Positions 9,754 to 19,850 of a stretch of 30,296 bases of DNA are shown in pieces. A model generated the notes under the pieces. That model searched no databases. It saw nothing but the letters and a program-made list of their open reading frames with translations, and was not told the DNA's origin. Position numbers and translations under genes: made by a program. Source of the stretch: Tieghemiomyces parasiticus. Taxonomy: Eukaryota; Kickxellomycota; Dimargaritomycetes; Dimargaritales; Dimargaritaceae. The DNA lies in assembly GCA_027575765.1 (NCBI GenBank), contig JANBPT010000570.1, positions 1 through 30,296 of the forward strand. The letters are read 5' to 3'. The first letter of the stretch is position 1; each line of letters starts with the position of its first letter.

Positions 9754-10338
9754 AGTAACAACACACTGGCCGTCGGGCGAAGGGAGATGGGGCGGTGCTG
9801 AGCGGAGGAATTGGTTGGTAAATGTGCAAATCCTATTGTGAGAAACTGGTCGGTAGGTATTGCCTGAGCGGGGAGTCCGGCGACCGGATTGGGAGAGAAG
9901 GTGGGCACATGTCCCTCAAGGCACACAAATAAACGAAATAAACAAACGACACAGTATGGACGTATAAGTGAAGGCGCAAGCTTAATACGGCTAGTTCCTG
10001 AGTTAATATCGCATCAGGTGGCCTTGAAACGGTGTCGAAGCTATCCACAAAGGATACGCTACAGCCATCACGTCAATTAATAAAAAAAATACGGCATCCA
10101 CTCCTACCCCTGCTCCGCAGCAGAAACGTCCGTCATTTCGGAGCTCATACCTCGCCAGTGTGCCTGATCCATGCTACGCCACTTGGTAGCCCCGAAAGGG
10201 GATTTGCTTGAGCGTAAGCTAATACGACCAATGCTAGCCGTATCAAACGGTGCTGCTGCTGGTAGACTTGAGGGGGCATCTATTACAAAAATTTGGGTCA
10301 TTGAGACATACCGGCCGGTTCAAAGCACATTATCTACT
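9754..10338. other. Intergenic region between CTF4 3' end and ATRIP 5' end
   Basis: 585 bp upstream of the ATRIP-like gene. It includes an A-rich stretch around 9925-9955 with several AAAC/AAATAAAC elements and an A-run at 10081-10090. No coding region or RNA gene was recognised. It should contain the CTF4 3' UTR and the ATRIP promoter. Confidence 0.5.
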
Positions 10339-13300
10339 CTATTCCCCATCGGACACCTCTAAGGCATCGGTCAGGCGTTCCTCAGCAGAGGGTGTGTGGG
10401 CCGTATCCCTCGGTTTCTTGGCGCCCGCGGAAAACGCCGCTAGCGTAGATTGGGCCGGCCGCTTCCGAGAGTCTTTACCCGGCCCGGCCTTGTCCGCCAC
10501 AACATCGGCCTGCATCAGGTCGTCCACGGCATTGAAAAAGCTGTTGCCACGCGGGATATGGTCTGTGTCGGACGGATCCGCCCCGCTTCGGGCGTTCGGG
10601 ACCGCCACTGCGAAGGGATTGGCTGCAGCCGGCAGGGGGAGGGGCAGACGCCGGGTTACTGCAGCGGGGGCCACGGCCATTCCACCTGGAGTAGACGTTC
10701 GTGATACGTTGACCGGGGCTGGCCGGACGCTGGTGGGGGCCGGGATCGACGGGCGGCCGAGCGGCGACGAAGGCAAAGTTGGGGAAGCTGCAGCGGAAAG
10801 GTGGGTGGGGGTGACTCGGTGGGCTGGCCGACCACTGGTCACAGAGTGGACTGAGCCTACCTCCTCGTCGTCGTCCGCTTCGTCCTCGTCATCAGTGAAT
10901 TTAGCCTCCTTAATCAGGTTCATGCGTTCGGCCAGAGCCGGGTAGCGGTGGAACATGGCAATCTTGATAGCCGCGTCAACCGATTTGGGAAGGTGTAGCA
11001 AGGTAACCAGATCTAGCGCGCGATGGATTCGGTCGGCCTTGCAGGCGCTCTTTAAGCGGTAAAATTGTATGGTGATGGGTTGAGAAGTCGTCGTAACGGT
11101 TCGTTAGCGAATGAGAATGGCCACCAGGCTCGGTGCGCCTTACGTCGGCTTCTTTCTTAAGGTGCATGGAACTATGGACTTACCTGGATTAGTTGGAGGG
11201 CCAGTTTGTCCTCTTGCAGGTATTCTCGGAGCACGCTCGGCTTCGAGGCGCTAAAATCTGCGGGGGTTCGGGGTGGCGGGGCTAGAGGGTCCTCCTGCTG
11301 ATTGGCGGTGAATATGGCAGACCGGACCAGCCGCTCTTCGATCTGGGTGGCCGTCCGGTCACCCAGGAGCAAGGGTACTTTGAGATCGACCTGGGTGACG
11401 AGCGGGCGGGGTACCATGGGGACGGGTGGGGGTCGGGTGAGAGTATAGCGCGGTCCCTTGCTACGAGATCGGCCGTGGTGGGCATCGTTCCGTTTGCACA
11501 GGACGCCGCTGACCTGGGTGCCGGTAAACCCGACCACCCACAGCCAGTCGTCGGACGCGGCGGGCTCCAAGTGGTCAGGCTTGCTGTCCTCAGTCTCCTC
11601 GACATCACTCTCCTGATCGCCAGGGATTTTAGGGGCTGGGACCCGGCCGTCCCATACCGGGGCCCACTGGGCCTGACCCGGGACGCGATATCGGTCGAGG
11701 ACAAAGAGGGTGCCACGGGTATCATAGACTGCGGGGACCTGAGTATCGCTGAATCCAGCCCACTGGATGCCGACGTTGGTCGGAAGCGGGAGAGTTCCGC
11801 ATTGGACCTGCGCCCGGCGCTCGGCGTCGTAAAGGAGGTACCCTAAACCGTCGCCGGTCACCGCCTGGTGGATCATCAAAAAGTACGGGCCTCCACCGGC
11901 CAGGCACACCGGGCTGGTGGGTACGGCGCACACGGCAGACTGCAGGCCACTGCTAGAGAATACCCGAAGGTAGCCCTGGGTGGTGACCACAGCCGAGTAC
12001 GCAGCGGCGATGCACAGGACTGCGGCGCTCTCCCCGACGGGGAGCTTGTACAGCCAGTCGCTCTTGGCCGCCCAACTCTCGAAAGGGCGGTAGGAGACCA
12101 GGCTGGGCTCATCCGGAGTGGCCTCGGTACCGAACAAGATGCCACGTTCGCCCAGTGAGGCCAACGTGAAGCGGTAGTGGTCAGTGAAGTGAAAGTCGCG
12201 GTGCAGCGCCTTGTCGTGGAACTCCACATTTACCGTGCAGTGTGTCTCGTGGTCGATGGAGGCCACGTGACCTATCATGCTGAAGGCCAGGAACCGGCGC
12301 TTGCCTAGATAGGGCGTGGTGCCCGGCTGGAACCGTGGATGGGTCACATCGGCGCGGGCCTGACGGCTGGCACGGGGTGCTTGGCGGTGGCCGGGGTCGT
12401 CATCATCGACGTAGCGGTGGCTGGGTCGTGGAGCTACCACCCGTTCGTCGTCGCCGTCGTCTACGATAAAACTGTCCAGATCTGAACTGCCGTCCAACGC
12501 CATCGGATCCTCGTTGGGTCGCATAGAGTCGGTATCGCTCTCGAACAGGCGGTCCAGCTGGACGGAGATATTGGCGGGCAAGCGGGCGGTGGGTTGGGGG
12601 GCGAATTCGTCGACCGGCATGGCGGCAGAGACCTTGGCTAGCGTGGCGGTCGTGTCCGGCTGGTGCGGGAGTGGGAGACCGCTCTCCACAGGTATCACCT
12701 CATCCCAGATGGTGAGCATTCCTAGGGAGTCTGTCAGCGCCAAAATGTTGGCCGTCGGACTCCATGCTGCATGGGAGAGGGGTACAGCGTACTGGTCGTG
12801 AAATACCGAGGTCTGTTTACGGACATGCCACAAAACGAACCCACCCTGGGTATCGGCGGTGGCTAGGTAGGTCCCGTGGGGCGACCAAGCACACTGGGCC
12901 ACGGGGGCCTTGTGACGACCCACGAGTTGGAAGGCCGGCTGCCAGGTATCGGGATCGTACAGGGTCACATTATGCTGTGGGGTAGGGACGGCCAGCCAGG
13001 TCCCTTTGGGGTGCCACCGGACGGCCGTAGTGTGTGCGGAGTCAGGGTCCGAACGGGCGGCGATCTGCGGAAGGTACTTGACGAGCGGACGGACATCATC
13101 GGCGTAGTTCCACACGCGTACGGTGCCTTCGCTATCCAAGGTGGCCAGGAGGTCGCGGGTTGGATGGAAACTGAGGGACCGCAGGGACGTGTCATGGCCC
13201 TTGAGGGTGAGGGTCTGCGTGGCGTTGTCCGTCTGGACCAGCCGAACGAGCTGGTCGTCTGTGACTAATCCCACCCACTTGCCATCGTGGCTGAGCCCTA

Positions 13301-13772
13301 CATCGCGGACGGGTAGGGCCGACCGGGCGATCAGGGCGCGGTAGTCCAGGGATGGGTAGTCGTACAGGACGACCGAGTGGTCCTCCGACCCTACGGCTAG
13401 GAAGGTATTGGCCACTGCGAGGCCCGTGATCGAATCGGTCTGGGACTCGAGAGTGCGTGAGTCCAGGTCGCGCAGGTCTGGGGCGGTCTGGAACACGCGC
13501 ACCAAGCAGTCGGCGCCGCCTGTGATAATGTGGCTAGTGGAGGCAAAGTGAGAGGGCAATGATTGGGTTACTACCTGGCGCGCCAGAGCTTGTACGGGTC
13601 GGTTGGTCAAAGGGAAGGGCGCAATCGCGCGGCCGTGGGTGCATCCGCTCTAAGCCTACGGTTGGCGCACCCGATACATGTTTCCTTACCTGCCGTCGGC
13701 GGAAAACTGGACGGGGCACTGGCCCTCGATGTGAGCGAACCGTGGCTGGAGATCCGCAAGATGGTCCGGCAT
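10339..13772 (-). CDS. CTF4: Ctf4/Mcl1/WDHD1 replisome hub protein, three exons
   Basis: The exons are 13772-13690, 13533-11184 and 11049-10339. Introns are 13689-13534 (donor GTAAGG, acceptor CACTAG, phase 2) and 11183-11050 (donor CAG|GTAAGT, acceptor AAAG, phase 0). The protein is 1047 residues. Exon 1 encodes RFAHIEGQCPVQFS, the Mcl1-type start of the first WD blade, and joins to HIITGGADCLVRVF in exon 2. A WD40 propeller fills about residues 12-320. An acidic linker lies near 360-400 and the SepB/Ctf4 propeller-helical region spans about 430-870, with the family motif LLHLPKSVDAAIKIA encoded across exon 3. The tail is disordered and carries NPFA (955-958), NSFFNAVDDL (980-989) and QSTLAAF (1011-1017). 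No HMG box is present, unlike vertebrate WDHD1. Ctf4 links the CMG helicase to DNA polymerase alpha-primase and other fork factors. Confidence 0.93.
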
Positions 13773-14349
13773 GACAGAGCGTTTAGAGTTGGGCTGTGGA
13801 GAGACGTGGGTGGACGGAGTTGTACTTAAATGCTAAGCTAAAGTTATCTGGATTCAAAGTGAAGTTGATTGACAATGGCGATTGCAGGCTGTGGAATTGA
13901 CGGCATGAGAGAGTAGTGGAGATTCAGCACCCACAGCCTTGTCAGCGCCAAAGTGTGGCGAGGTAACCAACCGTAAACAAACAGACTAGCCTGGACCCTG
14001 TGCCAGCAAAATATGATTGGCCTAATGTTTGGGTTTTCACTTTTTACTTTTTGTAATCGTACGACGTCCTCTAGTGCTCCGTGTTAAGTGCTGACCTTTG
14101 TTACATGGACATCCTGTGCCGAGCGATAAGGGTAGACTGACTAAGCAAACTATCTATTGATGCTTAGTGATGTAAGCAGCTACTACCAATTAGGGGAAGT
14201 CAGCGCAGGCGCAGTCATCCCAAACACCTCTTAAAGCAAACCTGATCAATCTGATCATTGTTCAATCCATAGTTTCAAGGTACGATTCGTAATTCCTTGT
14301 CAGTCTATTGCGCCATAAGCCAAGCTCCAGATAGAACAACGATTCCAAT

Positions 14350-14571
14350 TTAGCGCAGCGATTCTGTAATTTTGGTGGCCAGTAAGTAGGCCGCTTCCCC
14401 GTACAGAACAGTCTCGCGGTAGACGTCGGCCAGAAACCTGCATAGTCCCAACACTAACCGAACCCTCCTTTGAGCTTTGCTTTGACTCTCCTCATGCATC
14501 GTTAAGCCGAGGAAATGCACATGTTCACCTTCTCTGTCAAGTCCAATCTGGCCGTGGACGAGTGGCTTCAT
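14350..14571 (-). CDS. Unrecognised short open frame, possible gene remnant
   Basis: The ATG at 14571 gives 73 residues; the frame is open a little further upstream to about 14598. The composition is balanced and predicted helical (for example LGLCRFLADVYRETVLYGEA), more protein-like than other frames nearby. No motif is recognised and no splice partner was found. It may be a remnant of a longer gene or chance. Confidence 0.2.
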   Translation of the reverse strand: MKPLVHGQIGLDREGEHVHFLGLTMHEESQSKAQRRVRLVLGLCRFLADVYRETVLYGEAAYLLATKITESLR

Positions 14572-14902
14572 ATCGTTGAGCACTACTGAACAATATTCCT
14601 AGTGTGTGCTTGGAAGGGGGGGGGCTTGTCTTCCCACAACCCCCTCGGACACAAAGGCACCCGCCCTCCTCCTTATCTCTGTGAAGTACGGGGTTTGAAA
14701 GGCATCAACCGTCTTTCTCTTGGCTATATCTTCTGCATTGGTGGCTTAGATAGCTCTGCCATATGTAAAACTACCCTGGAGGAAACTAAAGGCTCATAGC
14801 CAGCGAATTTAAGACTAAATAACTGGAAGGCTTATTAAACTGGACCGTGTTAGGCGGGGGTTGGTTGATTGTGTGGTAGATTTCGTTTGTTGAGTGGCGA
14901 CC

Positions 14903-15073
14903 ATGAAGGGTCTTTTATTTCGAAGGGCTTTCTGCATCCTTTGTAATGGCTATCGCTTGGGGTGGGATGAAACCCAATGGACGACAGTGCGTGATGGGAT
15001 TAGCGCCAAGGCGAAATATAAAGGCGGTTGTCAAGCTGCCGGAGCTATGAAGAGTAAGTCTGATGGAAACTAG
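14903..15073 (+). CDS. Unrecognised 56-residue open frame
   Basis: The frame opens at ATG 14903 and ends at TAG 15071-15073. It encodes a basic, Cys- and Trp-containing peptide beginning MKGLLFRRAFCILC. A consensus donor GTAAGT lies inside the last codons (about 15054-15059), so it could be a first exon. No downstream partner exon was identified and no similarity is recognised. Confidence 0.15.
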   Translation: MKGLLFRRAFCILCNGYRLGWDETQWTTVRDGISAKAKYKGGCQAAGAMKSKSDGN

Positions 15074-15288
15074 GTCCTAAAAGGATCGAGGTGGAGGCGC
15101 CTGTCAAGAAAATAGTGATGTCCAACAGATCAGGAAGGTTGGCGTCACGGGAAAAGGATATTATGTATGTCAAATAGGGAATATAAACAGAGAAAAGGGG
15201 CGGAGATGCCCCAACATACTCGGCTCAGTAGTTTAGGGCGTGCCAAGTGCCATGACTGCGCTACGTAGAGGTTTGGACGAGAGAATTT

Positions 15289-15302
15289 GGGTTAGGGTTA
15301 GG
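15289..15302 (+). repeat. Short interstitial TTAGGG-type run
   Basis: The sequence reads GGGTTAGGGTTAGG, two telomere-type hexamer periods. It is far too short to be a telomere and is most simply a chance or protein-binding site (Tbf1/Rap1-like factors bind such repeats in yeasts). Confidence 0.4.
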
Positions 15303-18301
15303 AGGGGCCATGGTGCGATAGTGGCAACAAAGACAAGGTGGAAAATGGAGTCATGCCTGCGGTTGCGAATCGACGATGGACAAGCAGGTATACTGGCTGT
15401 TTGATAAGGAGCTAAGGAGTGCAGCTGGAAAATGCCGTCTGAAGAAAGACAATTAACCGAGTATTGAAGCATAACAGCTAGAGTGGTTTGGGTGAAGGCC
15501 GGTTAACGAAACAGGTGGTAAAAAACTGCACCAAAATGTGAATGTAGAGCATGTGTGATTCCAACAGGCAGGTAAGTGCAGGCGGTCACTCAGTTAAGAA
15601 AGGCAGTCAAATGGGATGGGATGTCGCGAGGTTTGAGATGCATGCATTACTATCTGCACCCGAGGTCAAACTCTGTAAGGCGGTAGCGGGCTACCAACCA
15701 CCAGGCAGCCACACCTGTAGCTGAAAGCATAGGCAATGTCGTAGTATTCGGTATGAGGCTATCTGCCCAGCCGACTTACCTTTAGGGTGCCTTCCCTCTA
15801 ATACATCACAAGGAGAGTGGTCCGAGTACCTTGCTTTTGTCGCATCTTAGCCCTGTGATTGCAAGGCTGGAAAGTTCTTTATCGGCCTGGTGGGGAACAG
15901 CCTTTGTGTGCTGAAACTTCACCCATGGCTTCTGGTCAGCAGTAGTAGTGGCCTTGTGCATTGCAGCATTCGCAAGCGCCAGACCACCACCATCACCATC
16001 ATCCTGGGACATTACACACTGGAACCACTCCGGAATCCCATCATTGCCCCAGAGGATCAAGAGGATTGTGGTGTAGTAAATACACAGGGGTTGAGAATAA
16101 GATATAAAAGTAAAGGGTTATATAGTAGTCTCTCGTTTTTTTTGTGGCCAGTGGACAGATACTATGTATCCATTCCTGCCTTGACTTCCGACCGTTGCCG
16201 TGAAGTGGCAGCAGTGGTGAATACATCATAGGAAATTCAGCAGGAAGAAATCCAGCATGAAGGAGACGAGAGGGCAACGAAGCATACTATCCTAAGAAAG
16301 ACTCATCGTAGGATAGCGCATAAAGCGGTGCAGGTGACTTCGATGGACTCGGCTTGGCGTGATCGTTCCGAATCCAGGTGAGAGGTCGCTGTTAAGACTT
16401 CAATCTTAAGTTGGCGATTATTCCGACCACAATAATCATCAATGATGGTGAATAGTATCCCCCATCAGGTTTCAGCCCAGCCATCAATGGCGTTGACCTA
16501 GACTGGCATGGTAAGTAGCGTCTACCTGGCACTGTCGGTGCAGTTCGAGGACTTGGCGACATCAACAGCAACAGGCGCAACGCAGGATCCACTCGTTCTG
16601 GCGCTAAATGCGACGACGCATACTGACTGGACACAGCCCGTGCAAACAACGCTTCACCCAAGACGCACAGTTGGCGAGTGGGCACCACAAAATTTCCATC
16701 TCAGCAGGCGCAAAAATAACTCTGCTGCTATGCGATTACCTCTGTGAACTACTGTAGGCACATAATCTCTGACCGCCTCAACCAAATGAGGTCGCGCCCG
16801 CTGGGGGCGGCTATTGGGTGGAGATTGCAACCTTAAGTCTTCCAGTGACTACGGTGGGCCTGGCCTAGCCCTATGATTTTCATGGCGGGTATCTAGCATG
16901 GTCAGTTCGGTAGGTCAGAACTTGTCATGTAGACAATTATCTCAAAAAGCGATCAAGTCTAAGCAAACTGGCTGATCTGCAATTTGGTTGTCGCCAAAGA
17001 AATGGCTCAATGATAGCCGATCGGGAGGAAGATGTGGGTCAGCGGTGGGTGTAGAAACTGGTGCTGTGGCTATCCTTCCATTGGGTCAGAATGTGGTGGC
17101 CCTATACTCTGAACCGAACCGGCTGAGAAATGGCATCTGAGCTCGACTGTTCCACCGCGGCAATCAGTCGAACGTTCCAGTCCACTTCATCTCCACATGT
17201 GCATAATATGGCTAGATGTGAAAGCGTTGATATGATTGGATGGCAGATATAATTTGTTGGCCGCCGAACCCACCCGGCTTCGGATTTGACAAACCATAAC
17301 GATTGACGGGGTCTTCATATGCAACCAAACGTAAAGGGGGTAGTATATGTGCTTGAATAATGCATAAAGTTGGTCTAGTGGCGAACGCCTCTCTCTCAAG
17401 TAAGGGGAGAACATGAAAATTACTACGTAGGGGGGTTATAGTGTGGTAGGGGAAGGGCCTCCGACCTGGCCTATACTGGGCTACGACCGTCGCGGTGGGC
17501 TGAATGAGGAGGGTGAGTGTCCTATACTGCGGGTTCCAATGAGATGGAACGGGTCAGCTCGAATAAAAACAGCATACGGCCCCCTTATTTACCCCCTGAG
17601 AGTCAGTAACTTGAGGCGGTGCAGGGGTCACAGAATTTGTCACCTTCTGATATTTACGTGGCAACCTGTCGCCCTAACATGTAGAGGCCAGGAGCGGCAG
17701 TATGAGGGGATGGGGTTCGCGGGTCATGTCTCGCAGGGGCATTGTTTTTGCCAACAGAAGCGGTGGCTGCGTTCGGCCAGGGGCAATGGGCTACCTTCTT
17801 GGGGCGAAGCTGGATATAGATGCTAGATATAGTTATATTGTCAGACGCTCGAAGATGACTAGTGACTCCCGACCGATTTGAGTGGAAGCATCCCTGATGG
17901 TCCCTAAACGGCGCGTGAATAATAGCGATGTCGGTTTATTGCGACTAGTAGATACGCTGGAGTGTCTAGTGCCGAGTCAATGGTCACTCCTGAACTCCGC
18001 CATGCAGATGGACCGGTGAAGTGGGCTTGAGAGAGCGAACGTTGGTGCAACAGGCATGGAGAGGGACCTCCAATAGGCCACACCTGTTTCCTCCATGCCC
18101 TTCATTCTGGCTAGCCCGATGCGAACCGCTATTCGAATCGCAGCGTCGCCGGGCTCGACTCGTCCATTAGGCGCGCACCGGCGTCAAGGCGGGCTTAGCC
18201 AGGTTTCTAGTGAGAAGAGACATCCGCCCTGCTTTCCTTCGTCCCATGTTTACACCTACCTCTTTACGAAGGCCTCGCCATCCCCATGCAACATCCCTTC
18301 G

Positions 18302-18309
18302 TATATAAA
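18302..18309 (+). promoter_or_regulatory. TATA box (TATATAAA) of the secreted repeat-protein gene
   Basis: A consensus TATATAAA lies 219 bp before the ATG at 18528 and is followed by a C/T- and CA-rich stretch typical of fungal leaders. It is the clearest TATA element in the window. A second TATA-like stretch (TTTATATACA) lies near 18403-18412. A strong TATA box fits a highly or inducibly expressed gene. Confidence 0.5.
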
Positions 18310-18527
18310 CCCAGAGCCAGTACACCCATCGTGATTCGACACCCCCACACATCAGTCTCATCTGCTACCCTGGCAGCATTTCATCTTCCTTATCCCGCAC
18401 TCCTTTATATACATTAACCTCACGATCACAACGGCCGACTCACCAGGTCTACAACTTATATTCATACATCAATTTCACAAACCATACCTCAACTCACGAC
18501 CAATCTAGTAATCCTCGAACCGTCATC

Positions 18528-19439
18528 ATGAAGGTCAACGTTATCTGCATCTCAGCTGCCATGCTGGCCGTTCTCTCGGCCCCTGTCCTGTCAGCTCCCA
18601 TCGATCGTCTTTTCAATGATCTCATCTGCGTCGATGTCAAGGCTCTGAACGATCATGGTCGTCAAGGGTCTGTCTGCAATGATGGCAACGGCGGCGGTAA
18701 CGGTGGTGGCAATGGCGGCGGTAACGGTGGTGGCAATGGCGGCGGTAATGGCGGTGGCAATGGCGGCGGTAACGGTGGCGGTAATGGCGGCGGTAACGGT
18801 GGTGGTAATGGCGGCGGCAACGGTGGCGGTAATGGCGGCGGTAACGGTGGTGGTAATGGCGGCGGTAACGGTGGTGGTAATGGCGGCGGTAACGGTGGTG
18901 GTAATGGTGGCGGTAACGGTGGTGGTAATGGCGGCGGTAACGGTGGCGGTAATGGCGGCGGTAACGGTGGTGGCAACGGCGGCGGCAATGGCGGTCACAA
19001 CGGCGGCGGCAATGGCGGCCACAACGGTGGTCACAACGGCGGCCACAACGGTGGTCACAACGGCGGCGGCAACGGTGGTCACAACGGCGGCGGCAATGGC
19101 GGCCACAACGGTGGTCACAATGGCGGCCACAACGGTGGTCACAATGGCGGAAACAATGGCGGCCACAACGGCGGTGGCTACCCTGGCAATGGCGGTCACA
19201 ACGGAGGTCACGGCGGCGGCGGCTACCCTGGCAACGGTGGTCACAATGGCGGTGGCTACCCTGGCAATGGCGGTCACAACGGTGGTCACAACGGCGGCGG
19301 CTACCCTGGCCATGGCGGCCATAACGGTGGCGGCTACGATGGCCGCGGGCATGAGCACAAGCAGGAAACTCACCAAAGCCACAGCCAATATGAGTCGAAC
19401 CAACACAACCATGCCGAAGAATATGTCCGCAAGTGGTAA
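18528..19439 (+). CDS. Secreted Gly/Asn/His-rich tetrapeptide-repeat protein
   Basis: A 303-residue intronless protein. Residues 1-22 form a signal peptide with a hydrophobic core (AAMLAVLSAPVLSA) and likely cleavage after SA. The mature N-terminus is short and unique (RLFNDLICVDVKAL) with two cysteines before residue 55. From residue 55 the chain is repetitive: 25 uninterrupted GGGN units, then mixed GGHN and GGGN units, then longer GGGYPGNGGHN units. The C-terminal 30 residues are charged and His-rich (GHEHKQETHQSHSQ) and end in VRKW. About 24 histidines fall in the last 145 residues. No GPI signal is seen. The gene has its own TATA box and a roughly 200-bp leader. A wall-associated structural role or metal binding by the His-rich half is plausible from composition, but neither is established. 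Confidence 0.85.
   Translation: MKVNVICISAAMLAVLSAPVLSAPIDRLFNDLICVDVKALNDHGRQGSVCNDGNGGGNGGGNGGGNGGGNGGGNGGGNGGGNGGGNGGGNGGGNGGGNGGGNGGGNGGGNGGGNGGGNGGGNGGGNGGGNGGGNGGGNGGGNGGGNGGGNGGGNGGHNGGGNGGHNGGHNGGHNGGHNGGGNGGHNGGGNGGHNGGHNGGHNGGHNGGNNGGHNGGGYPGNGGHNGGHGGGGYPGNGGHNGGGYPGNGGHNGGHNGGGYPGHGGHNGGGYDGRGHEHKQETHQSHSQYESNQHNHAEEYVRKW
18690..18989 (+). repeat. 12-bp minisatellite, 25 units encoding GGGN
   Basis: Exactly 300 bp in frame, 25 units of the GGN-GGN-GGN-AAY type. Asn codons often alternate between AAT and AAC and Gly codons between GGC and GGT, giving a partial 24-bp higher-order period. Such tracts expand and contract by slippage, so length polymorphism is expected. Confidence 0.95.
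18990..19335 (+). repeat. Degenerate repeat encoding GGHN/GGGN then GGGYPGNGGHN units
   Basis: This continues the 12-bp periodicity, but with CAC (His) replacing one Gly codon in most units up to about 19170. Longer units with TACCCTGGC (YPG) then occur four times up to about 19315. The pattern suggests diversification of an ancestral GGGN array by point changes followed by amplification. Confidence 0.85.
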
Positions 19440-19850
19440 TCACCCTTTACCATATGTTATCCCAACTCATTCCTTCTCATTCTTCATTTATTAGCGACCG
19501 TGATCACTGTCATTTCCCTTCTTTATTGCGTATGTTCAACTTAATGGTCTTGGTATTGAATCACCGATCTTTGCATTATTAAAATCCTAGACCACAATAC
19601 CACATTACTAAGGGCCACCACTAAGTTTCATATTTAGAATTAAGTACATTATTACCTAGTGAGAAGCTTGATCGAGCTGAAATGATTCGCAGGTGACTTA
19701 TCAGGTTAAACGAGGTGCGTATATGAGTATTTATTTCATTGAATTTATCTCTGTCGGACATAGTATTATCATTACTCGGCCCAAGGGTTTAGCGTTATGT
19801 GTAAGGGTACCACATATTTTCAGACAACTAAATCTAAATGCATATATAAT
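19440..19850. other. 3' flank of the repeat-protein gene, AT-rich
   Basis: About 410 bp of AT-rich sequence between the repeat-protein stop codon and the mariner remnant. It should hold the 3' UTR. No gene, RNA or clear terminal inverted repeat of the transposon was recognised. Confidence 0.5.

Larger units (their letters stand above)
13773..18527. other. Gene-poor 4.75-kb region between CTF4 and the repeat-protein gene
   Basis: No recognisable gene is present in this long stretch. Open frames are short and mutually overlapping, and GC is visibly lower than in neighbouring coding DNA. The few that look least random are a minus-strand frame at 14583-14350, a plus-strand 56-residue frame at 14903, and minus-strand frames around 16060-15806 and 16688-16392; none resembles a family I know. 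A GTAAACA forkhead-type motif lies at 13973-13979, about 200 bp upstream of the CTF4 start. A short TTAGGG run lies at 15289-15302. The right end is the promoter and leader of the repeat-protein gene. Decayed genes or transposon remnants are the likeliest content. Confidence 0.5.

Noticed and set aside
18690..19335. CRISPR-like array
   Set aside because: The repeats are contiguous, in frame and without spacers; they encode a protein repeat in a eukaryotic gene.
18591..19494. Long frames on both strands over the Gly-rich repeat gene (poly-Pro, Val/Ala/Thr, His/Arg-rich)
   Set aside because: A 12-bp repeat without stops is open in every frame. Only the plus frame from 18528 has a signal peptide, unique ends and a leader with a TATA box.
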